DNA of 64,000 bases from an uncultured Alistipes sp. Its GTDB lineage: Bacteria; Bacteroidota; Bacteroidia; Bacteroidales; Rikenellaceae. The notes beneath the pieces are model-generated. The model was not told the origin of the DNA. It did not search any database and saw only the letters and a program-made list of their open reading frames with translations. The stretch is taken from contig CANQDE010000002.1 of NCBI GenBank assembly GCA_947591475.1, forward strand, positions 352,783 through 416,782, in the 5' to 3' direction. Below, one piece after another: positions 16,404 through 25,852 of the stretch (the first letter of the stretch is position 1; each line of letters begins with the position of its first letter). A program made the position numbers and the translations under genes.

Positions 16404-17243
16404 TTATTGTTGATTCTTTCCGAGTATCTTTCCGACTTCGGTTTTGATGACCTCCTCGTGGTGAAAATAGGCGCTGTAATTGATTCCGTTCGCATCGCAC
16501 CATGCACGGATGGCCCGGTCGTTCGCTATCAGTTCCGTGCGGTCGCCTTTCGAGTAGATGCGCTCGTAGGTCGGATACAGGTCGGGGTAATGCTCTTGTA
16601 CGTATCGCATGATGACCGGCTTGTAACTGCCGCGCAGGTTCAAGTCCTCGAACCAGTATTCGCTGATGAAGTCGTGGCTCGCCTCGATGATCGCCTGCCA
16701 GGCGGTGATGCCGACGAAGATGGGCGACATGAATAGGATGGTGTAAATGCCTTCGTCGTGGAATGTACGCAGCGTGTCGAGCCGTTCCCGAACGGTGCTG
16801 CCTTTGTCCATGTCGCGGCGGAACTGTTCGTCGAGGGTGTTCACCGACATGGCGATGCTCAGGTGCTTCATGCGTTTGAGCAGATCCATGTCGCGCAGAA
16901 TCAGTTTGTTCTTGGTCGATATTTGCAGATGGCAGTCGCTGTCCACCAGCTGTTCCAAGATGGAGCGGGTGATACCGTATTTCGCCTCGTAGGGGTTGTA
17001 ACAATCCGTGGCGGTGCTCATGAAGACGTTTTTGCCTGCTATCTTACGCAGGTCGATTTTCTTGTCGCACCGTTTCACGTCAAGGAACTCGCCCCACGCT
17101 TCGGGATGATTCGTGAAACGCTTCATGAACGACGTATAGCAATACTTGCAGGCATGGGGACATCCCACGTAGGGATTGATGGCATAACGGCCGATTTTCG
17201 ATGCCGTCAGCATATCTTTCGTCTGTTTCTCAGCAACAACCAT
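16404..17243 (-). CDS. Radical SAM protein (SPL-like family)
   Basis: A 279-residue radical SAM enzyme. 'CPHACKYC' is the Cx3Cx2C motif that binds the 4Fe-4S cluster and starts SAM cleavage. The context 'YAINPYVGCPHACKYCYTSF', 'NVFMSTATDCYNPYE' and 'QISTKNKLILRDMDLLKRM' is that of proteins annotated as SPL-family radical SAM, related to spore photoproduct lyase but widespread in non-sporulating bacteria. The substrate is unknown; a DNA-repair role is only a family association. It is followed by the SnoaL-like gene and preceded by the AraC gene on the same strand after 78 nt. Confidence 0.85.
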   Translation of the reverse strand: MVVAEKQTKDMLTASKIGRYAINPYVGCPHACKYCYTSFMKRFTNHPEAWGEFLDVKRCDKKIDLRKIAGKNVFMSTATDCYNPYEAKYGITRSILEQLVDSDCHLQISTKNKLILRDMDLLKRMKHLSIAMSVNTLDEQFRRDMDKGSTVRERLDTLRTFHDEGIYTILFMSPIFVGITAWQAIIEASHDFISEYWFEDLNLRGSYKPVIMRYVQEHYPDLYPTYERIYSKGDRTELIANDRAIRAWCDANGINYSAYFHHEEVIKTEVGKILGKNQQ

Positions 17244-17321
17244 CTTGCACTCGTTTTTAATTCGGGTGCAAAATTAACGGGGTTGCAGCAAACGGTCGTT
17301 GTAAAAAACGGGGCGAAAATT

Positions 17322-18203
17322 TCAATTTTGCGGACTGTTGATATTCTGTCTGTATCGTAAAGGTGTCATGTCGGCATGTTTGCGGAAGAAACGGACGAAA
17401 TGGGATGCGGAATCAAAATGCAGCCATTCTGCAATTTCGTTCACACTCAGTATCGTATAAGACAACAGCCGTTTGGCTTCCGCGAACAGTTTCTGATGGA
17501 TGTACGATTTGGCGGTCGTACCCAGCGACTGTTTGACGATTTTATTCAGGTAATTGGCCGATATGCACAACTTGTCGGCGTAATATTCCACCTCGTGTCG
17601 CATCATGTATTCCGCCTCGACCGCATGTATGAATCCATCGACGTACCGGCTGACGGAAACGTTGTTCATCGGCTGTCCGTTATCGGTTACTCTCTCGGCG
17701 CGGTTGAGCAGCACGAGTGCTTCATACAACATCGCCCGGAGAATATGCTGGTCTTTTTCCTCGGAATCGTCTATTTCGGTTTTCATCTGTGCCAACAAAG
17801 AGCGGAAGCGTTCGTTCAACAATTCACCGAGGTGCAAAAACGGCGAGGTACGGTTGGTTTGCAAGTATGCGAACCGGTCGAGAAAATGCGGGTCATTGAA
17901 AAACGAGAGCAGGAAATCCCCCTCGAAAATCAGCACCAACCCTTCGAGCGTCGGGTCGGGCTGCCAGCTCCACACCTCGCCGGGACGTGAACAGACGACA
18001 TCGCCGCAGCGAACCGTGCGCTTATTGCCGTTTACGGCGACCTCCTCGCATCCTTCCGTAATCAATATGATGCAGTAGAACGATTCCCGATGCACCGGAG
18101 TCTTGCGGATCCCCGGCTTGATATAGTCGAGGTCGAGCACGTCGATCAGAAGCTCGTGCCCGTATTTGCGCTTGTGGAATTTGTATAGTCGTATCTCTTT
18201 CAT
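17322..18203 (-). CDS. AraC-family transcriptional regulator
   Basis: A 293-residue regulator with an N-terminal cupin-like sensing domain ('FYCIILITEGCEEVAVNG', 'VCSRPGEVWSWQP') and a C-terminal two-HTH AraC domain ('YYADKLCISANYLNKIVKQ', 'SVNEIAEWLHFDSASHFVRFFRKHADMTP' region). ATG 18203 is used rather than the ORF-track start at 18275, because a TATCTTTG promoter box lies between them at 18223-18230. The effector is unknown; the downstream radical SAM and SnoaL-like genes on the same strand could be its targets. Confidence 0.9.
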   Translation of the reverse strand: MKEIRLYKFHKRKYGHELLIDVLDLDYIKPGIRKTPVHRESFYCIILITEGCEEVAVNGNKRTVRCGDVVCSRPGEVWSWQPDPTLEGLVLIFEGDFLLSFFNDPHFLDRFAYLQTNRTSPFLHLGELLNERFRSLLAQMKTEIDDSEEKDQHILRAMLYEALVLLNRAERVTDNGQPMNNVSVSRYVDGFIHAVEAEYMMRHEVEYYADKLCISANYLNKIVKQSLGTTAKSYIHQKLFAEAKRLLSYTILSVNEIAEWLHFDSASHFVRFFRKHADMTPLRYRQNINSPQN

Positions 18204-18222
18204 TGCAACCTCATTCAATGTG

Positions 18223-18230
18223 CAAAGATA
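18223..18230 (-). promoter_or_regulatory. Candidate promoter -7 box for the AraC gene
   Basis: TATCTTTG on the minus strand, matching TAnnTTTG, 19 nt before the ATG at 18203. It supports the shorter AraC start. The 18204-18827 stretch otherwise holds only dispersed repeats and no believable gene. Confidence 0.55.
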
Positions 18231-18451
18231 CGTCAAACGCTGAAAATACGGTGTCTCACAACTACATACTTTCAAGAAAGTTGCGAAAAGATTTTGCAGG
18301 TAATAAATTATATATTACTTTTGGATCGAGTTATTTGACAGCATGAGAAATGAAGTGATCCGACCACTTCGCAACTTACTTATCCATTGCCCTTTCTCTT
18401 GCAAAATTCTTCTACTTTGCTGGTGGTCAAATCAATACTGCCAGTCTATCT

Positions 18452-18560
18452 CAAAAATACGAAAAAGCCGAGAGCAAAAAAGCAAACTTGTTTGCATTTT
18501 TTGCCGAGGCGGAGTATCTTCGGCGAAGCCAAAGATAAAAAAAGCCGAGCGCAGAAGCAA
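18452..18560 (-). repeat. Dispersed promoter-like repeat, copy 1 (minus orientation, degenerate)
   Basis: On the minus strand this reads CGGCTTTTTTTATCTTTGGCTTCGCCGAAGATAC..., then CTCTCGGCTTTTTCGTATTTTTG. The same words occur in copies at 37391-37491 and 57487-57544. Here the final -7 box is degenerate (TATTTTTG), and the spacing from the upstream TTTG is longer, so promoter activity is doubtful in this copy. Confidence 0.6.
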
Positions 18561-18610
18561 GCGTTAGCTTGATTATGCTGAGACGGAGCATCTTCCTTCT
18601 TTCAAACGGC

Positions 18611-18700
18611 GCGGGGCGAAGCCTGCGGACGGGACGCCAGCGGCGGGCCTCCGCGGGCGGAGGCTTCGGCCCGCGCGGCCCATCGGGCCGCATCATTTTA
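18611..18700. repeat. GC-rich dispersed repeat, copy 1
   Basis: GCGGGGCGAAGCCTGCGGACGG... through GGCGGGCCTCCGCGGGCGGAGGCTTCGGCCCGCGCGGCCC is nearly identical to 57308-57400. It contains self-complementary CCTCCGC/GCGGAGG and GGGCC/GGCCC arms, so it can fold into a strong hairpin. The copy at 57 kb also lies next to a promoter-like repeat, so the two repeats may form a composite unit. Confidence 0.75.
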
Positions 18701-18827
18701 GGCAAAACGGTCTGCAGCGACCGAAACCGTTAGTAGCGAACCGACCGCCCATCGCGTTTAAGGGCCCTTTTATAAGGGCCGCAGTCTTCGACCCGCGATT
18801 TTGCAAGTAATTTCGGGGGATAAAAAA

Positions 18828-18863
18828 GAGGGAACACCTATTTATTTATATAGGTGTTCCCTC
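18828..18863 (-). terminator. Intrinsic terminator of hsp20
   Basis: A stem GAGGGAACACCTAT/ATAGGTGTTCCCTC with a short AT loop is followed on the minus strand by TTTTTTATCC. It lies 36 nt downstream of the Hsp20 stop codon. Confidence 0.9.
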
Positions 18864-18898
18864 TGCGAATCGCTAAGTCCGACAGGCGGACAGGCGAT

Positions 18899-19354
18899 CT
18901 ATTGTACCTCGATCTGCCGGGCAGCGGAAGCCGTCGCCTCGATGCGCTTTTTCGGAATGTCGATGGTCATTACGCCGTTCTCCATGCGGGCCGAAATTTT
19001 GTCGCGCTCGATATTGTCCGGCAACAACAGGCTCTGACGAAACTGCGTATAAGAAAATTCGCGCCGCAGATAGGTATCCTTTTTGGCTTCGTCCGTTTTC
19101 TCCGTCTTTTCCGTCTCTTTCGGCTCCGTACGCTTCTCCAACGTGATGAGCAGCTCGTTGTCCTCGTTGAGATGCACCTTGAAATCTTCCTTGGTCATCC
19201 CCGGAGCGGCCACCTCGACTTTGTAACACGTTTCGTTTTCGAGGATGTTCACGGCCGGCGAGGTCGTGCTGTGCCGATCCGGCCAATCCCGTTCGAAAAA
19301 GTCGTTGAAGATGCTCGGCAGCCAACTGTTCTGGTTTCGTCTTACCGGTGTCAT
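18899..19354 (-). CDS. Small heat-shock protein, Hsp20/alpha-crystallin family
   Basis: A 151-residue ATP-independent chaperone that holds unfolding proteins. The alpha-crystallin domain runs from about residue 32 to 140: 'PAVNILENETCYKVEVAAPG', 'DFKVHLNEDNELLITLEKR', then the charged loop, 'FRQSLLLPDNIERDKISARMENGVM' region and 'IDIPKK'. The short N-terminus has the usual 'FNDFFERDW'. The C-terminal tail carries 'RQIEVQ', resembling the I-x-I/V oligomerisation motif. It is a single gene with its own terminator. Confidence 0.95.
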   Translation of the reverse strand: MTPVRRNQNSWLPSIFNDFFERDWPDRHSTTSPAVNILENETCYKVEVAAPGMTKEDFKVHLNEDNELLITLEKRTEPKETEKTEKTDEAKKDTYLRREFSYTQFRQSLLLPDNIERDKISARMENGVMTIDIPKKRIEATASAARQIEVQ

Positions 19355-19467
19355 AATTTTTTCTCCTGCGTTTTGTTTTGGTTCAACCTTTTATTCATGC
19401 GGACACACCTTTTCGGCATGTCGCTGTTCGGTCGAGGGTCAAAACCCGTGCCACGCAGGCTGCGCCG

Positions 19468-22062
19468 TCAGCGAAAAACGGATGGCCGGACGAACTTGCG
19501 GCGCAGCAGACGGATCAATTCGCCGACGAATGCGAACAGTGAAGTCGACCCGACGACGATCGCCCAGTCGCGAACCGACAAAGGTTCCGTGCGGAAAATC
19601 GCGCCGCCCGTCTCGACGATGAACCATTGCCCCACAGCGATGGAGGCCAAGATGAGAAAAAATTCGCGACAGCCCCGAAAATCGGCGAATACCGACCGAT
19701 GCAGTTCGAACGCCCGCGCGTTGAACATGTTCCAGAACTGGAGAAAGACGAACGTGGTGAAAAACAGGGTCAGATGACGGATGTTCAAGTCGTCCGCACG
19801 GCTCGTCCACGCAAAGAGCATTCCCAGCAGAACGGCGATCATTCCGGTCGCGCAGGTGAAAATCGTCCGGGTCATGGCCGGCGTGATGATGAATTCGTTG
19901 CGCGGGCGGGGACGGTCGAGCATGACGCGCGGATCCGGCGGCAGCGAGGCCATCGCCATCGCCGCGAAGGTGTCCATGATGATATTGACCCACAGAATCT
20001 GCACGACCGTGAGCGGCATGTCGGTGCCGAACACGGCGCCCACGAAGCAGACGACAATGGCCACGACGTTGATAGTCAGTTGGAAAAGGACGAACCGCTG
20101 GATGTTGCGGTAAAGCGAACGGCCCCACAGAATGGCGGTCGCGATGGACGAAAACGAATCGTCGAGCAGCGTGATGTCCGATGCTTCTTTGGCCACCGAG
20201 GTGCCTGAGCCCATCGACAGTCCCACGTCGGCGAAATTCAGCGCCGGAGCATCGTTCGTGCCGTCGCCCGTAACGGCCACCACCTCGCCGCATCGTTGCA
20301 GCAGACGAACCAACCGCTGCTTGTCGAGCGGACGGGCCCGCGCAAGGATTTTCAGCCGGCCCACCCGTTCGAGCAGTTCTTCGTCGCTCGCCGCGGCGAA
20401 CTCCGTGCCGGTCATCCGTTGGCGGTCGTCGTCTGCGGCGTCATCCCACAACCCGATGCGTCGGGCGATCTCCGTAGCGGTGGCGGGCGTGTCGCCCGTA
20501 ACGATTTTTACGTCGATGCCGGCATCCAGACAACGGCGGACGGCTGCCGGAACCTCCTCGCGCACAGGGTCGGAGATGGCTGCAATCGCGGCGAAATGCA
20601 ATCCGCCTTGCGCAATCGCTTCGGCACAATCCGGCGCCTGCGTCTCGCACCAAGCGAAGCCCAGCGTACGCATGGCATGACGTTGCAGGTCGGCCAGTCG
20701 GGCGGCGATCTCCTCGTCCCGGCCGTCCGGTTCGCACATCGTCCGCACAATCTCCGGAGCCCCCTTCACGCACAACAGCCGACGTCCGGAAAGGCCGCTT
20801 TCGAGGAGCGTCGCCATGTATTTCCGTTCGGCCGAAAAGGTCTGCCGGTCGATGATGCGGGCCCCGTGCCGCAAAGCTTCGTAATCCATTCCTTCGGCCT
20901 GCAACCAAGTCAACAGCGCGCCTTCGGTCGGGTTGCCGAGCGCCGTGCCCGAAGCGTCGAGAAAGGCGGTCGTGTTGGCGGCGACCGTTTCGGCGAAATC
21001 GGCCGTCGGAAGATCGTCGTAACGAATCAACTGCTGCACGGTCATCCGGTTGCGGGTCAGCGTACCGGTCTTGTCGGTGCAGATGACCGTAACGGCGCCC
21101 ATCGTCTCGCAGGCGTGCATCTTGCGCACGAGGTTGTTCGTGCGCAGCATCTTCCGCATGGAGATGGCCAGCGAAAGGGTAATGCTCATCGGCAGTCCCT
21201 CGGGTACGGCCATCACAATCAACGCCACAGAGACCATGAAGATGTGGAGCAGCTGCTCCGACACCTCCAACCATGAGCGGGTCAGCAAATCGTCGACGAA
21301 GATGGATTTGGCCGACATGACGCAAAAGATGACGATGGCAACCAGGATGCCGATCCGGCCGATCAACTGCGAAAGGCGGGTCAGCTGCCGGTCGAGCGGG
21401 GTCGGCGCATCGTTCCGGACGGTCGATTGTTCGGTTACGCGGCCGGCTTCACTGCTATCGCCCACAGCCGTTACGACCATCCGGCCGTAACCGTCGACGA
21501 CCGACGTACCGCGCAACAATCGGTTCGACGGATAGGTGGCCTCGGGGTCGAAATGGCGTTCATCGACGGTTTTGTCGCAGACCGGCTCGCCCGTGAGGGT
21601 CGATTCGTCGACCTTGAGCGACACGGATTCGATCAATTCGCCGTCGGCAGGCACCGTCTCGCCGCTTTCGACCACCACGATGTCGCCCACTACGACGTCG
21701 CGGCGCGGGATGCTGCACATCGCGCCGCTGCGCAGCACCTTGACCGGAATGTCGTCGTTGACCTTGTTCAACCGCTTGAACCGCCGGCGGGCGTCCCATT
21801 CGAACCAGAAGCCGACGCACGTCGCCAGAATGATGGCGCAAATGATGCCGACCGATTCGGTGAAATCACCGTGCAGCGCCCCGATGACGAGCGAAAGCGC
21901 CGCCGCGACGAGCAGAATGCGGATGATGGGGTCGCGGAATTTATCGAGGAGCAGTTCCCAAGCCGAATCGTCGCGGGCCGGTGTGATGAGGTTGACGCCG
22001 TACTGGCGTCGGCTGGTCGCGACCTCTTCGGGCGTAAGCCCCTGCGGAGAATGGGGAATCAT
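19468..22062 (-). CDS. Calcium-type P-type ATPase (P2 cation pump)
   Basis: An 864-residue cation-transporting ATPase. The phosphorylation motif 'DKTGTLT', the actuator loop 'TLTGEPV', the N-domain, and the hinge 'GDGTNDAPAL' are all present. The membrane helix 'VALIVMAVPEGLPM' contains the PEGLP ion-binding motif of Ca2+ pumps (PMCA/SERCA kind), so Ca2+ is the likely substrate. ATG 22062 gives the usual start 'MIPHSPQGLTPEEV'; the ORF track begins 17 codons earlier inside rodA. The gene starts only 10 nt after the rodA stop, so it appears to be the last gene of the mreB-rodA operon, an unusual partner. Confidence 0.95.
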   Translation of the reverse strand: MIPHSPQGLTPEEVATSRRQYGVNLITPARDDSAWELLLDKFRDPIIRILLVAAALSLVIGALHGDFTESVGIICAIILATCVGFWFEWDARRRFKRLNKVNDDIPVKVLRSGAMCSIPRRDVVVGDIVVVESGETVPADGELIESVSLKVDESTLTGEPVCDKTVDERHFDPEATYPSNRLLRGTSVVDGYGRMVVTAVGDSSEAGRVTEQSTVRNDAPTPLDRQLTRLSQLIGRIGILVAIVIFCVMSAKSIFVDDLLTRSWLEVSEQLLHIFMVSVALIVMAVPEGLPMSITLSLAISMRKMLRTNNLVRKMHACETMGAVTVICTDKTGTLTRNRMTVQQLIRYDDLPTADFAETVAANTTAFLDASGTALGNPTEGALLTWLQAEGMDYEALRHGARIIDRQTFSAERKYMATLLESGLSGRRLLCVKGAPEIVRTMCEPDGRDEEIAARLADLQRHAMRTLGFAWCETQAPDCAEAIAQGGLHFAAIAAISDPVREEVPAAVRRCLDAGIDVKIVTGDTPATATEIARRIGLWDDAADDDRQRMTGTEFAAASDEELLERVGRLKILARARPLDKQRLVRLLQRCGEVVAVTGDGTNDAPALNFADVGLSMGSGTSVAKEASDITLLDDSFSSIATAILWGRSLYRNIQRFVLFQLTINVVAIVVCFVGAVFGTDMPLTVVQILWVNIIMDTFAAMAMASLPPDPRVMLDRPRPRNEFIITPAMTRTIFTCATGMIAVLLGMLFAWTSRADDLNIRHLTLFFTTFVFLQFWNMFNARAFELHRSVFADFRGCREFFLILASIAVGQWFIVETGGAIFRTEPLSVRDWAIVVGSTSLFAFVGELIRLLRRKFVRPSVFR

Positions 22063-22072
22063 AGTTATAGGT

Positions 22073-23521
22073 TCAGAACTTTTCCAACGAAAATTGACGG
22101 GTCGCGGCATCAAGCCGTATAGCGATGAAAATCAACAGCGTGAAGGCAATCAACGACGAACCGCCATAGCTCATCAACGGCAACGGAATGCCCATCACGG
22201 GAACCAATCCGATGGTCATGCCGACATTGACCAGCACATGGAACAGCAGAATCGATGCCACGCAATAACAATAGATGCGGCCGAAGGGCTCCTCCTGCCG
22301 TTCGCCCATCCGCATCAAGCGCAGAATCAGTAGGCAAAACAACGTGAGTACGAGCATCGTACCGACGAATCCCCACTCCTCGCCGACGGTGCAGAAGATG
22401 AAATCGGTGTGCCGTTCGGGGACGAATCCGTAGCGGATTTGGGTGCCCTCCATGAAGCCCTTGCCGATGACGCCGCCCGACCCGATGGCGATTTTCGACT
22501 GGTTGACGTTGTAGTCGATGCCGCGCGGGTCGTTGATGATGCCCAAAAAGCTCTCGATGCGCTTTTGCTGATGCTCTTTCAGAATGGAGTTGAAGATGTA
22601 GTCGGTCGTCGGGAAGAAGATCGTCATGCCGATGAACATGCCGATAATAATATAGGTATTGCTGAGCGTGCTGCGATAGGCGTAAACGGCCACGACGATC
22701 AACGAAGCGAGCGTTACGGTCAGCAGCGAGTGATACAGGCTCATCGTTCCGGGTGCAAAGAAAGCCATCGTCGCTTGGAGTACGATGCTCGCTAATGCGA
22801 GCGAGGCCAAGTAGATGATGCGCGATTTCCAGGCTCTGTTCAGAATCGCGTCGCAGAGCGTGCAGACCACGATGGAGAGCACGAGCAGGGTCATGGGTGT
22901 CAGCAGGAACGAGATGATGAAAAGGGTCGCAATCAGCAAAATCGGCACGCAGAGCCATTTGTTGAGCCCTTCGCGATAGAGGACGAACAGGAACGAGCTG
23001 AGCACGATGCCCGAACCGGTATCGTTTTGCAGGACGATGATGCTCAACGGCAGACAGATGACGAAAGCGACCTTCAACAAGTCGCCCGGGCGGTTGACCG
23101 AGAACGAATAGGCGCTCATCACGCGGGCAAGGGCGAGGGCCGTAGCGATTTTGACGAATTCGGCGGGCTGCATCCGGAACGAGCCGAATTCGAACCACGC
23201 CTTGGCGCCGTTGACCTCGCGCCCGAACAACAGCGCGGCTACGAGCATCGCGATACCCGCGACGTAGGCCGGCCAAGCGAACATGTGATAAAATCGTTCG
23301 TCGAGCAGCAGCACGACGATGGCCGCTGTCCATGCCACGGCGACCCAGACCGCCTGCTTCATGTAGAAGTGCGAGAACGAAAAGAGACTGCCGCCCGCCG
23401 TATCGTCGTACGAAGCCGACGTAATGGAGACGCATCCGACCAACACGATCAGCACGTAGAGCAAGACGGCGATGCCGTCGACGCCATTGAAAAGGCGGGT
23501 AGGACGGTCAAGGCTGGACAT
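22073..23521 (-). CDS. rodA: Rod shape-determining protein RodA (SEDS glycosyltransferase)
   Basis: A 482-residue polytopic membrane protein of the SEDS family, which polymerises peptidoglycan glycan strands together with PBP2 in the elongasome. Typical stretches are 'KAWFEFGSFRMQPAEFVKI' (catalytic-region loop), 'QNDTGSGIVLSSFLF', and 'GIPLPLMSYGGSSLIAF' near the C-terminus. ATG 23521 overlaps the mrdA 3' end by 14 nt. The ORF-track start at 23548 adds nine residues from inside mrdA and is unlikely. Confidence 0.96.
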   Translation of the reverse strand: MSSLDRPTRLFNGVDGIAVLLYVLIVLVGCVSITSASYDDTAGGSLFSFSHFYMKQAVWVAVAWTAAIVVLLLDERFYHMFAWPAYVAGIAMLVAALLFGREVNGAKAWFEFGSFRMQPAEFVKIATALALARVMSAYSFSVNRPGDLLKVAFVICLPLSIIVLQNDTGSGIVLSSFLFVLYREGLNKWLCVPILLIATLFIISFLLTPMTLLVLSIVVCTLCDAILNRAWKSRIIYLASLALASIVLQATMAFFAPGTMSLYHSLLTVTLASLIVVAVYAYRSTLSNTYIIIGMFIGMTIFFPTTDYIFNSILKEHQQKRIESFLGIINDPRGIDYNVNQSKIAIGSGGVIGKGFMEGTQIRYGFVPERHTDFIFCTVGEEWGFVGTMLVLTLFCLLILRLMRMGERQEEPFGRIYCYCVASILLFHVLVNVGMTIGLVPVMGIPLPLMSYGGSSLIAFTLLIFIAIRLDAATRQFSLEKF

Positions 23522-25334
23522 AGTTCGGCAGTTGGAGGTTTTTGACATATTGCAGCAACTCGGGCCGGCGAATCGTGTCGGTCAGGTAATACTCTTCCAA
23601 CAGACTGGCGATGGGCAAGGCGGTCGCCGCACCGAAGCCGCCGTGTTCAACATAGACCGAGATGGCGATGCGCGGATTGTCCTTCGGAGCGAACGACAGG
23701 AAGGTCGAGTGGTCGCGTTCGTTGGGATTTTCGGCCGTACCGGTCTTGCCGCAGACGTCGAGCCCCGGCAGTTCGGCCAGCCGCGAGGTGCCGGCGACGT
23801 TCACGCCGTTCCACATGCCCTCGACGATCGGTTCGAAATGTTTCGCGTCGACCTTGGTGTAGTGGCGTTCGTAGAAACGTCGGTCGATCGAATCGCGTCC
23901 TTCGATTTTCTTGATGATATGGGGAATGTAGTAGTAGCCGCGGTTGGCGACGATGCAGGCTAAGTTGGCCAGTTGCAGCGGGGTACACCCCAATTCGCCC
24001 TGTCCGATCGAGAGCGAAAGCAGCGTGAGCGCATTCCACGAACCGTGGTAACGCTGGTCGTAGAAAGTCCGTTCGGGGACGTATCCCGTACCTTCGTCGA
24101 GGAAATCGGAGCCTAACCGATGCCCGAATCCGAAACTCTCGACGTAATCGCGCCACACCTCGAACCCTTTCTTCGAACTGCCGTATTTCGGATTTTCGAG
24201 AATGTCGCGGAAAACGTAACAGAAGTAGGCATTGCACGAGGTCGCCACAGCGAACCGCAGGTCGAGCGGCGAAGTATGGGCGTGGCAGGCCATTTTCAGT
24301 TTGCCGGCATGGTAGCCCATGTTGCACGGATGGAGATCCGACGGTTTGAGCACGCCCTCTTGCAGTCCGATCAGTCCCTGCACTAACTTGAAAGTCGACC
24401 CGGGCGGATATTTCGCCGTTACGGCACGGTTGAAAAGCGGGTGCCGCTTGTCGCGCAACAGCCGCATGTAATTGTTGCCGCGTTCGCGTCCCAACAGTTC
24501 GTCGGGGTCGTAGGAGGGCGACGAAACCATCATCAGAATCTCGCCCGTCGCCGGTTCGATGGCCACGACCGCCCCCACCTTGCCGCGCATGAGCTCCTCG
24601 CCCAACAACTGCAACCGAGCGTCGATGGTGCTGACCAAATAGGTGCCCGTCTCCGGCAGCGAATCGTAACGGCCGTCCATGTAGGAATCCTTGACGACGC
24701 CGTGATTGTCCACCTGCTGCACCTTGACGCCTTTGCGCCCTTTGAGCAGCTTTTCGTAGGATCGCTCGACGCCGCTCATGCCGATGTAATCGCCCGGCCG
24801 GTACTCGGGATTGTGTTTGACGATGTTGGCGTTGACCTCGCCCACGTAGCCCAACAGATTGCCGCCGATTTTCCGCGGATATTCGCGGATGGTGCGGTAA
24901 ACGGTGTAGAAACCCGTGAAATTGCACTCGTCGAAGCGCAGTTTGTCCTCTTTCGAGAGGTATTTCGCAATGGCCGTCGGCACACGGGGCGACATGCGGG
25001 CATTGGCCAATTCGCGACGCAGCCGGTTGGGGGTAACGCCCGTAACGGCACAGAATCGGGCGGTATCGAACCCCTTGCGATCCAGTTCTTTGTAGACGAC
25101 CATCAGGTCGTAGCATGCGCGGCTCTGCACCAAATACTCGCCGTTGCGGTCGAACACCTCGCCGCGCGCCGGATACTGCACCACCCGCCGCAAGGTGTTG
25201 GTACGAGCCAGTTCGTCGTAACGTGAATAGACCAACTGGATGTAGAACAGCCGTCCGGCCAAGACCGCGAAAACGCAGAACACGAGGATCTGCAACGTGC
25301 GCATGCGAGCGAATCCCTCTCTGTTGTCGATCAT
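23508..25334 (-). CDS. mrdA: Penicillin-binding protein 2 (elongasome transpeptidase)
   Basis: A 608-residue class B PBP that cross-links peptidoglycan during cell elongation. An N-terminal membrane anchor ('LQILVFCVFAVLAGRLFYIQL') is followed by the dimerisation domain ('PARGEVFDRNGEYLV') and the transpeptidase domain with 'GSTFK' (SxxK active serine), 'SCN' (SxN) and 'KTGTAENP' (KTG). ATG 25334 overlaps the mreD stop by 4 nt (ATGA). The supplied 907-residue ORF reads through mreD out of frame and is too long. Confidence 0.97.
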   Translation of the reverse strand: MIDNREGFARMRTLQILVFCVFAVLAGRLFYIQLVYSRYDELARTNTLRRVVQYPARGEVFDRNGEYLVQSRACYDLMVVYKELDRKGFDTARFCAVTGVTPNRLRRELANARMSPRVPTAIAKYLSKEDKLRFDECNFTGFYTVYRTIREYPRKIGGNLLGYVGEVNANIVKHNPEYRPGDYIGMSGVERSYEKLLKGRKGVKVQQVDNHGVVKDSYMDGRYDSLPETGTYLVSTIDARLQLLGEELMRGKVGAVVAIEPATGEILMMVSSPSYDPDELLGRERGNNYMRLLRDKRHPLFNRAVTAKYPPGSTFKLVQGLIGLQEGVLKPSDLHPCNMGYHAGKLKMACHAHTSPLDLRFAVATSCNAYFCYVFRDILENPKYGSSKKGFEVWRDYVESFGFGHRLGSDFLDEGTGYVPERTFYDQRYHGSWNALTLLSLSIGQGELGCTPLQLANLACIVANRGYYYIPHIIKKIEGRDSIDRRFYERHYTKVDAKHFEPIVEGMWNGVNVAGTSRLAELPGLDVCGKTGTAENPNERDHSTFLSFAPKDNPRIAISVYVEHGGFGAATALPIASLLEEYYLTDTIRRPELLQYVKNLQLPNYVQP

Positions 25335-25849
25335 ACGCGCACGGTGAGTTTGAGGGTGAACAATCGGGCGGTCAACCAGATGAAATAGACCGAGGCGACC
25401 CCGCTGACGACGATGCGCAGAAGCGTGCGGGCCGCATGCACCCACGACAACGCTTCGAACGAGAAGAACAACACGTGATGCAACAGGACGCACACGACCA
25501 GATAGCGGATGAACTTGACTTGGCCGAAACGGGCCGCTGAAGGAATTCCGCCTTCGCGCGGATCCTCGCGCGTGTAGAAGAAGCCGATGATCCACGGGCG
25601 CAGGAAAGCGACGGGCAAGGTGGCGAGGACGTTCAGCCCGTCGGTTCCCATTGTGTAGTCCATCGTCCAGCCCGTAACCAGCCCCGCAGCGAGCAGCCCG
25701 ATGTGCGGCGTGTCGAGCGGCAGCAGCAGCAGGAACGCAAGGTAGATCATCGGAGCGAAATAGATGCTGATGGAGAGGTTGTCGAACAGGAAGACCTGCA
25801 CGAGAATCGTTACGACGAAGAGCGTGATATAGGGAAAGACGCGGTACAT
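25331..25849 (-). CDS. mreD: Rod shape-determining protein MreD
   Basis: A 172-residue inner-membrane protein with about five hydrophobic segments ('YITLFVVTILVQVFLFDNL', 'IYLAFLLLLPLD', 'LAAGLVTGWTMDYTMG', 'VVCVLLHHVLFFSFEAL', 'LRIVVSGVASVYFIWL'). Sequence is poorly conserved in this family, so position between mreC and mrdA is the main support. It overlaps mrdA by 4 nt and starts 3 nt after mreC. Confidence 0.92.
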   Translation of the reverse strand: MYRVFPYITLFVVTILVQVFLFDNLSISIYFAPMIYLAFLLLLPLDTPHIGLLAAGLVTGWTMDYTMGTDGLNVLATLPVAFLRPWIIGFFYTREDPREGGIPSAARFGQVKFIRYLVVCVLLHHVLFFSFEALSWVHAARTLLRIVVSGVASVYFIWLTARLFTLKLTVRV

Positions 25850-25852
25850 GGG

